From: Blattamonas nauphoetae
Lineage: Eukaryota; Preaxostyla; Oxymonadida
Reading direction: 5' to 3'
NCBI GenBank assembly: GCA_033064195.1
Contig: JARBJD010000206.1
Span: 62,001 to 126,000 of the forward strand
Length of the DNA stretch: 64,000 bases
Shown: one piece after another, positions 42,029 to 53,200 of the stretch
Layout of the letters: every line of letters begins with the position of its first letter
How positions within the stretch are numbered: the stretch's first letter is position 1
Notes under the pieces: generated by a model
The model's input: only the letters and a program-made list of their open reading frames with translations
Databases searched by the model: none
What the model was told of the DNA's origin: nothing
Translations under genes and position numbers: made by a program

Positions 42029-43028
42029 CTATTCAATAATAATCCAGAAAATGAGCAAAAGCAAACACATTGTATTGAGCTCCCCTGTTGGGCCAGAAGC
42101 TGTCGGCCTTCTCCCAAGATATGTGACGGTCAGAGGAGGAGCAGGTGTTATGATGCTATACACGAACTGAAGACTTTTATGCTAAAAGACAAGGAAATAA
42201 AGGAAGAATTTGCAAGACTTTTCGACTGAATCTTTTCATTTGGACTGAACAGTCGTCTGGGTCCGCTGTGAGTTTTTCTGTCTCTGAGATATCATCAGAA
42301 TCGTCATCTCTTTTTCCTTGGAGTGATGCACCCTTCTTTGACATTTTTGCCATTTTGGCCTTTTTCTTTTTTTGGGACTTTGATTGTTTTCGAGGTTCAT
42401 CTTGAGGAGGTTTCCATTTACAAACGAAAACAAAATCATCTGTTGGTTTGATGAGACGTTCCGCAAGATCATCCTCATCATATTCCTGAATTAGTGGATG
42501 GAAGAGGTTAGTAAGTAAAGGTAGATGAAAAAAGCTTCGAAGACAAACAGGACCATTTTGATACGGGTCTTCCGACGACGGAATGAAAGATGTGACTAAA
42601 TTCAAACAAAAAGTAATTTTCAGGGTATATTATGATTGAAGCCAAGCATAGAGGGGATAGAATGGTGAGGAAGAATGATTTCCGAAGAAGGACAAACATG
42701 CAATGTCCGGTTCTTCATCATAATTATCCATATCAAAAGGATCCTCCTCAGAATCATCATCATCACTTAAGTCAGATTTTTTTCTGATTGCTTTCTCTGG
42801 AGGCTGAGGATGTCCATTTTCAGTGTTCGTGAGATCGTCGCCAACATTTCCCACTTCAAACTGGTCTTGAAAGAATGATTGTTCTGGCCATCGATCAGCC
42901 CACGCAGAGCAATTGAACTGTGTCTCTGAATAGAATGAATGAGACATTTTTGATGGTTCCGAACAAGTCATGGGAATGATCTTAAGTTGAATCTGTACTA
43001 CGCGTCCATACGTGTCAGCCACGATCAT
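42029..43028 (-). CDS. Unrecognised protein with acidic and Lys-rich segments
   Basis: Exons 42698-43028, 42549-42595, 42219-42485 and 42029-42181 (minus strand) join in phase to give about 265 residues; introns are 102, 63 and 37 nt with GTTTGT, GTTTGT and GTCTTG donors and TTTAG, TTCAG and TTTAG acceptors. The N-terminal part starts MIVADTYGRVVQIQLK, an acidic Ser/Asp/Glu run follows, then EYDEDDLAERLIKPTDDFVFV, a Lys-rich segment (SQKKKKAKMAKMSKK) and a hydrophobic end. I do not recognise the family. The last exon is the weakest part, because a plus-strand frame (41930-42229) overlaps it in antisense. If the last intron is not removed the stop is at 42177. Confidence 0.55.
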
Positions 43029-43097
43029 ATAATGTTTTTAGAAGAGCTTGCAAGAGTATAAGCGAATATTCTCTCGCAGAGTGATCCATAGACGAGA

Positions 43098-45350
43098 TTA
43101 CACCATGGATGAGAAATAAACGTCATGATAACCGGTTGCAGATGATATCTCCGACAAAAAGTTGCCCCAGAGTGGGTTCACATGGGATTTGTTTGCATAG
43201 TTCATCTTGTCTACGAATCCTATCTTGAACAGTGTCTGTAGGAATCGGTTGGAGTTCTCTCCTTTCTGGTCGCTGGGCTGGCTCCGAATTTCCTCTTCCG
43301 CAGTCCGAAGAAGCAAGAGCGCGATGACAACCAAGTTGTGGAAAAGTTTGGAGGCAAGACTTCCTCCGTTGAGACTCTCTCCGAACGTATACATGAGATC
43401 CTCGAAGAGCGACGTGTCCAACACAATGTGACGCACTTCAGCGCTCACCACTATCATGTTATGGGCAAGGACAAGAACTTCGATCTGGACTTGACGCGAG
43501 TGGTGGATGAGGATGTGAGAGAGCCAGTCGATGAGAGAGAATTGTGGGATGTGGTATGAGACGACGTCCATCGGGGAGGGTCGTGGGGTGAGGGTGAGGA
43601 GGGCAGAACACAGGTCCTCCTCCACAGCGATGTTCGAGATGGCCAGAAGAACTTGTGCTATTATGTGATGGATTTCGCTTCTGACAACAGCTCTGATCTT
43701 CCCAAAGTCTTCCTCATCAGACTGGAACAGCGAATATGTGAACGAATTCAGTTGTTCTTCATCTTTGTCGATTTCTGACAAGTTGTCGGAGGGGGAGAGG
43801 AGTGAGGAATACGATTCTACGTCTTGTGAATGCCCCCCATCGGCCAGCACGCGCAGAAGTTCATCAACACGAAGGCTGGATTGTCGTTTGAGATGAGAAG
43901 ACTCCAGAACAGACTCGGCATCAATGGCGACAGAAAGAATGACCCGATCCATTCCACTGTTGAGAATGGCGCCGCATCCTTGCCGACAAACAGTGAGATT
44001 CGCAATAAGTTGAACAAGAGACGTGATCCGAGCCCAGACCTGCGTTGTTGATTCCAGAAGATCGGCAAGGACGATTTCTTCTTCAGGACACTCCGGGCAT
44101 TCGAGAAGACTGTCGCGAGTGTTGAAGATGGCGCGTCTTGTTCTGAGATGTCTGAAAAAGAGACTATCCGAACACAAAGTTTCTGCTTCATTCAGAAGAA
44201 ACTCAAAAAGCGAAGAAATCACGGTGAAGAGTGAATTTTCACCATTTTCCTGTGATGTTGTGACAAGATCCTCGATAAACCTGTTTCTAGCTTCCGGTAT
44301 CGATTTGAAGAGAGAAAGAAGTGTGGATGCACTAAGTGAACTCAGGTAGTGATGGGAGCATCGAAGGAAGACACAGCATGGACGGATGAGGTGGAGTCTG
44401 GTTGTGTCCTGAACAATCTTGGAGCAGAGGACTTTCGTGCATTTGAGAGTTGCCTCTGTCAAGTCATATAAATCTCTAACATCAAACAAGGTCAGGTGAT
44501 GTGGTTGGCGGGTTTGGCTTGGACTGACAGAGAAGATTCGTTCGAACGTGTTCGTAAGACAAGAAATAATGTTGGTTGCATTCCAATCTGTTCGAGGTTG
44601 AAGAGAGAACTCAATAACTTCATTATCTGTCTCGAAACAGTTTGTGAGAAGGAGGAAAACCTGTTGAAAATTTGAAAAAGGGAGAGTCAAACCTGTTCGA
44701 CGATTTGTGGGACATTCAGGCGAACTAATTCAAACAAAACGGAAAAAAACTCCTGATTGACCAATTTTGAAGCAGATGAATCTGAAACACCAACTTATTG
44801 GCAATAAATAATGAAGAAAGAATTCGTACCACATGTGATGAATATATCCAACATTTTTGACTGAAAAGATGAAAAAAGAGTGCATATCACACTAAAAGAG
44901 TTGGCCCCAGTGGAGCTTGAAAGAGTGTCACAAGATTGTCAATTCCGTTTGATGAGATGAATTCGTGGGCTAATACTGACTCTAGAGGATGTTATGGACA
45001 AAGATAGTGATACTATGTGATATCAGAGAAGCTATCATTTCGATTGCTTGTGCAACAAAAGAGGTATCTCCCGATTTTAGGCCTGATATGAGGGAGTTGA
45101 TATATAGTTGTTCCTGAGACGTTCTAATCAAGGAAGAAATCGAAACCTGCTCCAGAATAGATAAGTCAACGCATTGTGGAGATGAAAAATGAGTTTTGTT
45201 TGTTTCAACAGTGTGTCTACGGGTGTCTCTGAGTCGGACAGGAGTTTCGTCTGTGGGTATGAAGATATTTTTCGACTCGTTGTCAAATGAATGAAATCTC
45301 AGGGATGAGCGTGGCGAATATTCATTGGTCGACAGAAAATTTGGATTCAT
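43098..45350 (-). CDS. Large unrecognised alpha-helical (ARM/HEAT-like) protein
   Basis: Exons 45014-45350, 44893-44981, 44830-44860, 44693-44781 and 43098-44660 give 702 residues; introns are 32 to 48 nt. All phases agree, and the join IVEQ-VFLLLTNCFETDNEVIEF reads as continuous helix. The protein consists largely of paired amphipathic helices with Leu, Ile and Val spacing of the armadillo/HEAT kind, for example IIAQVLLAISNIAVEEDL and KLFHNLVVIALLLL, plus a 60-residue acidic Ser-rich loop. Residues 1-60 are Ser/Arg-rich and probably disordered. No family is recognised; it may be an adaptor such as a phosphatase regulator, but nothing specific supports this. Its start lies 30 bp from the divergent CLP1 start. 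Confidence 0.7.
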
Positions 45351-45380
45351 CGGACTTAAGATGTGGAGATCGAGTCGAAG
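45351..45380. promoter_or_regulatory. Extremely short divergent intergenic region
   Basis: Only 30 bp separate the ATG of the helical protein gene (45350, minus) from the preferred ATG of CLP1 (45381, plus). Unless the true CLP1 start is the next in-frame ATG (45405), both promoters must overlap coding DNA or each other. The call rests on start-codon positions only. Confidence 0.35.
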
Positions 45381-46991
45381 ATGTTGATCTCCCCCACTTC
45401 ATGGATGTCAGACGACTCTCTTCATTCTCCTAGCCAAATATCATCTCACATCCTCCCGCCCCAGAGTGAACTGTGTATTTTAACTCGGGATTCCCCCTGC
45501 ACAGTACAGATATCCACGGGATTCGCAACGTCTTTTGGATTTCAACTTGAACGAAAACGTCTCTACAAACTCCCTACTCAAAAGTCTATATCAATATACA
45601 GTGAAGCTGGATGTGAACTGGAACTCACTGGAAGTTTTGAAAGGGCTGAAGTATCCTCTAACCCATATATGCCAGTCGCATCTGAAGTGTACCAGTCTGG
45701 TCATCTATCTCGCCCCTTCATTCATATATCTCCATTTTCATTCATGTTTTCAAAGACTCATAGTTCAAAAACGCAAAACATACCAACAAATTCGACGACA
45801 AGGTCCAACAGTCTGACATTTTTGCCATTTTTATTTTGAAGGTCGTTGTGATTGGTGGGACTGATGTTGGAAAATCTACTCTTTGCCGAACACTACTGAA
45901 CTTATCAGCGAAAGACTATTCTCCTTCACTCTTCGTTGATCTGGACATGGGCCAGGTATCTTCAGATGAACTCATTCAGTTTTCTAGAACGAACTCGCTC
46001 CACCTGGATGTTTTGCTTTTGCTCGCCTCACAAAACCCATCTCAATTGAGGTTTGATCAAGCTTTTAATATTCATTTTCCCAGTCACCCGACACTTCACT
46101 TCCAGAACCTGTTGTCTTCTCTCTTGGAGCTCTAACCCCATCCCCACATCTACTAAGGACATATACCATGCTTAAAAACGTTGCCCGCCATGTTGAATGT
46201 GCTCGACTCCAGACTCTTCCCCATTTCGCTGCGGGAACCGTAGTTAATACGATGGGATGGATTGTCTGCTTCTCTTGCTTTAATCTCTCTCAGGATGGAG
46301 CCGGTTTCGACATCCAGGTTGAAACAATAAAGGCTTTTCGTGCTGATCTCGTTATCTGCATTGAATGCCCGAAAGTCGAAGAGAGACTTCAAGCGATGCT
46401 TGAAACCCTCTCAACAGACATCACATCTCGACGCTCATTCTTCTCACCCTCTCCAAACCCACATACAATCACCTTGCATTCTGTTCCCAAGCCAAAAAAT
46501 GTTTTTAATTCCTGTTTTCCTCATCTCATCAGATTTACGTCAGAACACGCCCTGTTCGAATATCAGCTCGCTGGAACAGGTTCAACTCATACTTCACTCG
46601 GTACTTCCCCACGTCGCATCTGATGACCGTCCCATTCAATTTCGCCACCTTCCACCTCCTCCCCACCTCCTCGTCGTTTCAGTCGCTCCAGAAGGTTACC
46701 AACATCACCCAACTTGCTTCCAAAGTTGGACACATCGGTGCTTTTCTCCTTCCACGCCTCCCAAATACTGTGTATCCTTGCACCCCATCCACTCTTGATC
46801 TTGCCGATGCCATGTCACTCCCCACCACTCGCTTCAGCACAACCTGCTCCTTTGACCCAGTCGCTGGCTTCTGTTGCCTCGAGGGCATCGACGAGGAAGA
46901 GCAGACAGTCGTTTTTCGAACACCCGTTCAGTTCCTCCCTTCGCGAATGCTACTTCTCACTTCGATCACGTGGAACGAAGAGGCCTCATGA
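45381..46991 (+). CDS. CLP1: CLP1-like polyribonucleotide 5'-hydroxyl kinase
   Basis: Seven exons: 45381-45694, 45756-45810, 45842-45955, 45988-46050, 46084-46263, 46294-46500 and 46533-46991; 463 residues. The N-terminal beta domain (about 25-105, LERKRLYKLP, CELELTGSFERAEV) precedes a P-loop kinase domain with Walker A GGTDVGKST at 128-136 and VDLDMGQ. The segment GTVVNTMGWI-DGAGF continues across an intron, matching CLP1 (GCVINTCGWVKGSGY). The C-terminal domain ends TPVQFLPSRMLLLTSI. CLP1 is a subunit of mRNA 3' cleavage factor II and of the tRNA splicing endonuclease complex and phosphorylates RNA 5' ends. The P-loop looks intact, so activity is likely. The similar NOL9/Grc3 is less likely because the flanking extensions are missing. 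The ATG at 45381 follows a non-ATG open stretch. Confidence 0.88.
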
Positions 46992-47228
46992 TCGAACTTC
47001 ACCTCACATATTTCTCTTAATTTGTTCCCACCTTCTTCGATGAACACTTCACCTCTTTCTTTTCATTGAATTAGCTTCAGTTCTGTATTTTTTGGAAAAC
47101 TTGTGTGCATACTTGGTTTTCAAGTCTGGAACGAGTTTGTTTGAGTCTATGGGTTCGATCTGATAGTCAGTCGAATAGACTGAATTTTCGAAAAGAAAAT
47201 CAACAAAATGCATAATCGAAATGAAGAA

Positions 47229-50200
47229 CTAAGCCTTATTGAGGGACAGAGCGACACCTTGCAGAACCCAATGCGATGGATGCATGCTGGTTTCCAAGTT
47301 GGCTGAGAAAACGTATCCGACTCCCATCTTGTTGCACCGTTCCTGTGTCACATACACCGGGCAAGTGAATGTATTCTGAAGACGCAGAGCAGCCGCCTCG
47401 ATCGGAAGAATATGCACAATCGGAAGTTCAGACAGCAGCTTCTTCGCTTCTTGCGGAACAAGCTCCATGTTCTCGTGATCCCACGAGGCCCCTTCCAGAT
47501 ACAGCCCTCGCACGTAGCATCCATTCGACGGCTTTCCAGGCACTTCCAGCGGCGATGTCCACTCCATCACTCGCGTGTAGAACGTCGATCGGTCCAGCGG
47601 CCATTTGTTCTTTCGGCACGCTTCTTGCACGATCGCATTGATGAACGCTTCGGGCAGATGGAGGCCAGACAGCCACATCACGTGCGGTTCGCCATCGTTG
47701 ATCCAATCGTTGTATTGCTTGCTGCGCTCTTTGAAGTGATCCATCCACGCAGACAGCGATTTCTGGGTGGCAGGTGCGAGAATTCTCCAAGCATGTGGAA
47801 GGAAACCAGACGAGAGCGATGACGACAGGTCGTCCAGTTCTGCACTCATTCCGATTTCTCCAGACAACGCTCGACGCAGTTCTTTCAGCGAAGAGCGGAT
47901 CTTTTCGCACAGACGGTTCCAATGCTCCAGCTCCTGCAGAAGCACAACTTGACTTGGCGTTGGCACACCAAATCCATTTCGGATCACATTCACTTCATAA
48001 GGCTTGGGAGGAACGATTTTGTTGATGTCATCTGCTGTCTGCAGAAGACGCTCTTCCGCCGTCATCCCAACGCTCTTCCCTGCACTTCCACGTGGCTGCA
48101 GTTGGATCAGGTTCCCCCACAATGAACGCGCTGTGTTCGTGTTGAAGCTGATTTCTGCGTTTTGATGCAGCCCGAACACTTCCGGCGGCGATGCAATCGG
48201 GATGCAGTCCTCGATGTACTGCACCACCTTCGAAGGGTCGTCCGAGGTGGCGTCAGCTGGGATGCAGTAGTCCACTTTCGCGTCTTTGTAGAAGTGGAAC
48301 GGTTGGAACGTGTCGAACAGGAAGTCGCCCATGTACTCGTCTTGGTACGTCATCAGCACACGCCGATCCCAATCGTCTGTCACTCGACCACCATACATCA
48401 CCTCCCCAATCAGGTAGCGGAGAGACGGCCATGGCACAGGCGCTGTGGTGAACGTCATGATCGGGTCGGGTGCTGCTTCGTTTGGTTCTGCAATGGAGCC
48501 TTCTTTCGCATCCTTCACGCTGTCCTGCTTGATTGAGGATTTCACGTCGATCTCTTCGTTGAGGATGGAAGGAGCATCACTGTCTGCATCGCTCACATCA
48601 TCCTCTGAATCATCTCCGTTGAAATCTGGGTTGATTTCAGCGACTCCTCCGAGAATAACATCTTCGGGTTCTTCTTCTGATTCGTTGCCTTCCAGACTTT
48701 CCTCGACTGCAACATTTGGTTTTGTCGATGGTATCTCAGAGGCTTCGCTCGCTTTGTTCAGATACGTTGCGGTCAGATCAACACTCACACGGAAGTCAGA
48801 TTCGTTGAAATCGTACGGTGTGTTCCAGCCCAGCTTCCCATACTTCTGGCGCTCCTGAATGACTGCGTGGAAGAACGTCAGCACGTACACAAGCGGCCGG
48901 AAGGCTGGATGAGAGGATCGTGTAAGTTCGTCGTGAGAGAGACGACCATATGTTGTCAGCATGTTCATTTTCAGTGAGTTTGGTGGTTCAGTCACGACTT
49001 TCAGGGATCGTTGTAGGATGCCCATTGGGAAGGCGTCTGTTGGCTCTGACGTCAAGAACAGTCGGAATTCTTGATCAAGAGAATCTGTCTTTTCTGAAAT
49101 TGTTTCCAGTTTCTTTTCCAGCTTCTTCAGCCATTTCGGAAGGAGATGGCAGTTCTGGAGCAGAACCCATTGTCCTCGGCTCACAGCTTGGTCGATCGCT
49201 TGCTCGGCGAGAGGTTCCATGTTCTGTCCGAGAGAGATGTTTCGCAAACGGAGAGGTTGAGGGAATCCTTTTCGTTCACCAAGAGCAATCACGTCAGTCG
49301 CCGGATCTGCTCCAGGAGAGATGATGAACACCACAGGCGACAGCGCGGTGCTCCTGTTGTAGATGTCGTCGTACAGAAGGATCGGATACTTTTTGTATTT
49401 GTCTCCAAGAATCTGCGCAACGAACCGAGTCACACCTGCTGCAATACGATCTGTCCGGAAGATTCGGAGAACAGCCAGCCGCTCCAGTTCGCTCAGGATT
49501 GCTGGGTTGGTGTCAATGTCAAGGGCACCTGGATCGCCCATCGTTTTGTTCGCTGTCGAGGCATTGTCCATATCGTTCATCACAATCTCATCGTCATCCT
49601 CATTCTCTTCACCTGATCCTTTCTTCTCCACTGGTTTCTCTTCTGTCGGCGCTTCTTCTGCTTTCTCAGGCGTTTCTTCTTCCTTCTTCGTCTCAACCAC
49701 TGCGGCTCCTGAATGCGCAGGCTTGAAAGGCGGAGGCACCTCTTCTGGTTCTTCCAGGTTCACCCATTCTTCCCACGCTTGCGCATTTGCTCGAAGTTCG
49801 TCCAAGAACGACCCGAATCTGATCGGAGACAATTTCGACAGTTCAATCGCATCCTCCCACCCTTGGTCAGTCAAGAACGCTTGAGTTCCTTCCGGTTTGG
49901 GGAGTGTCGTCTTGTCCAGAGCGATCGAACCCTTCAGGAAGTATTGCAGCAGACCCTGGTCGATAAGATTCTGGCTTTGCATGATCTTCACTGTCATTTG
50001 GAACGTGAACATCAACCGTAGTTTCCCGAACAGACCAAGACAGACGTAGTTGAACACGTTGTCCGTCACAACGTCAATGATGTTCTTCAATCTCTTGAAT
50101 AGGTCCTCGCTTCGAGCTGCTTGCTTGATACTCTGGATGAAGATCTCTCGGAACGAATCAAGTGAATATTCACACATCGTCGACACTGCCGACAGCGACG

Positions 50201-53200
50201 TCATCACGAAGAACAAAATGCTTCCACGCTTCGCGGCTGGACGGTATCTTGAACGCGCTTCATCAATCTGCTTCTCGTTCTCCTTCGCACGGTCCAGCTT
50301 GTCGGTAACTTCGATGTGCAGCGCTTTCGTCTTTTCCAACAGCGAGATCAATTCTTCGTTGTCCAGAAGGTTCCCCTTCACACTCGTGAATTCTCTCAGC
50401 AGAGTGTCTTCCGTTTCCTTCAGCTGCGACTTCAACTGACTCATCGTCTGGATCAGCTCTTCGTGCCCTCGTTCCAGATCCTCTCGCTCAATCCCGACAA
50501 CGGCATTCAGAAGTTGCTCTTCCAGTCCCTGCTCCGTCACATTGAAGTTCACAATCACTGTCTTCCCTGAGATTTCTGGCGTGTAGTGCGGATTCGGGAT
50601 TTTGCTCGTCATGTACAGCTTGAAGTCAGGATTCCAATCCACTTCTTGGTCTCCCAGCATCACATATCGTCGATTGCTCCCTTGCGCTCCCTTCAGGATG
50701 TTCTTCTCCAGCACTGGGTCCAGAATCGGGTCGATGTATTCCTCCACGTTTTCGAACAGAATCGGCCTTCCGAACATGATCGCACGACGAAGCTGAGGCA
50801 GGAAATCCGAGTTGAACGATGTTCTGATCAGTTCGTTGTCCGCTTCGTGACGACGAATCCATTTCACGGCTTGTTCTTGAGGATCAATGCACAGCGGGAA
50901 TCGGCTGCTGCGAGACGTGAGGATTCCGTTCTGGATCGACAGTTCGTCGCCTGGCAGTGATTCGGAGGCCCAAAGAGAGATCTCAACGTCGTCGGTCAGG
51001 AGCGTTTCAATTTTGAACGGATCCGAAAGAGGAATGTGGCGCTCAAGGATGTCGTCCTTCCATTCGTTGTACACCATTCGCTGACGGAACTCGTTGCTGA
51101 ACGGACCAGCATACGACAAGAAAGCTGCTGTGAGAAGGCAATCCCCAACGAGGAGCTCTTGTTTGAAGTTGATATCCTCCAGTTGCTTCGCCCACCGCAC
51201 TTTTTCTGTGCTCAGTGCGGCAATCAGACGATGGGCAGCGTTAAGTTGACGTTCCATTCGTGCCAGTTGCACTTTCAGATCTGCTTGTTCTTCTTGTTTC
51301 GTTCGGAGAGCATCATCAAGTGTCAATAGTTCTTTGTTCAGACTCGCAATGTCTTCCTCAGCTTTGCTGATTTCCTGTTCTGATTGTTTCAGCTTCGCTT
51401 CAGCTGCTTCCACACGCTCCTTCTTTGGCTGCACAATCTTCGCCTTGTCATACCATCCAGACAGCGCCACAACCCACTCCAGAAGGTATCCAGCTGCAAC
51501 TGACGTCTTCTTCTTCAGAGTCTCCGGATCCTGATCCTTCAGACGGGGCTTCACGCGCGACATGATCGATTCCTTCTTCAGAAGAACTGCAGTGTCGTAT
51601 CCAATCAAGTTCTTGAAGAAATCCGCACTCTTCAGCATTCCACGCACGTTCTCCCAACTCAGATCAGATTCTCCCAGAACGATCGCCACACACTCACAAA
51701 CCTGCTTCACAGGAAGTGGAGGTGTGTTGTAGGCTCGCATCTCGTCAATCGAAGCTTTGTTTCGTTCCAGGCTTCGAAGCGCTTCTGCTGCCGCTTCCAG
51801 GGCAGGCGCTGCTTCCGCAAGTTCTCTCTCGGCTTCCTGCTTGTCAACCACAATCCTTTCTTGTTCTGCCCACAGCGCTTTCTTTTTCTTTTCCACATCT
51901 TCTGATCTCTGCTTAACTTCCAACGTTCTTTGTTCAATCTGGTTCACAAGGTCGTTGCACTGAATCGCTTGTTGATCCGTCCGAGCTTTCTGTTCTTTCA
52001 GTTTGATGTTCATTTCGTCAACTTCGTCCGAAGCAGAAAGCAGTCGGTCCAGACCAGCCTTCAGATGCTCAGCTTGTTCACTGAACTTGTTCCGGTTCTC
52101 TCGCAACAGTTTCTTGTAATTGTTGATGTAGTCCAAGAAGTTCTTCGGCGTCACATAATTCGGACGTCGCAGCTTGTCCAGGAACTCCTTGTTGTATCGG
52201 CTGATGCTCGAATGCACCATCACAATGTGATTCACAATATCTTCGTGATGCTTGTCGGGTAGATCCAACTCAACAAGGTCCACGTTCGCAACCGAATACA
52301 ACGCCTCCTCAGACCAACTCTCAAACCAATCAATGCAGTTGTTCGACACAAGTCCAGGGAAGTTACGGCAACGGATCCTCAGAGTGTCTCCTGCTGGCGA
52401 CATGCACAGAACAATGTGCAGGTTGTTTCGACACTTATTCACAAAGTACGACCAGCACTGATCGCGAGAGAAGAGACCGTACCTCTGCATTTCGTCAGAG
52501 AGGCCACCAATGATCGCGTCCTTCTCTTCTTCAGCATACAGCGCTGGAACCATTCCCGACGTCAGCATCGAGTTGATGTATTCCAGGAACGACGAATCAA
52601 CCACATGCGCATCTGTGAACAGAAACACCACTTTCTTGTTCTCCACCCCAAGAATGTTGTACAGCTTCTTCAAATCTTGCCGGAACGCTTCGTCCCCATA
52701 CCCTCGAGACAGTGTGATCTGGAACAGTTGATAACCAGCCATGAATGTCGCCAGACGAGTCAGCGATTGTTTTCCGGATCCTCCAAATCCGATGAGAAGC
52801 GCATTTCCTCGGCACATCGTGATGATTCGATGGATTCGGCTCAGGTGAGACAGAGCATCTGCGAACATCACCAGATTCATTCGGATATTCGCGTCGTTGT
52901 ACAACTCCAGGCAATCCTCCACCACTGGCTTCACAGCATCGTAGTTCTCCAGATCTTCGTATTCCATCGGATCTTCAGACTCTCCAACCTCCTCTCCTTC
53001 ATCCACACCCAACGCCATTTCTTGACACGAGATGTTCGCCTTCCTGTACGACCCGAACAGCAGAGGCTCCGAGTACGCGTTCTCCGCTTGTTCTGACCAG
53101 TTTTCTGACACCAGCTCACGAATCTTCTCTCGCACAAGTTCCCGATCTTGATAGTCAACAAGACGATCTTGGAACACTCGGAATGCTTCGTGGCACCACA

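Noticed and set aside
41930-42229. Plus-strand frame of 99 residues starting MEDWPIEFPPG
   Set aside because: It lies antisense to the last exon and intron of the gene at 42029-43028, matches no family I know, and has no need of the flanking splice signals that support the minus strand. It could still be real, and is noted under findings.
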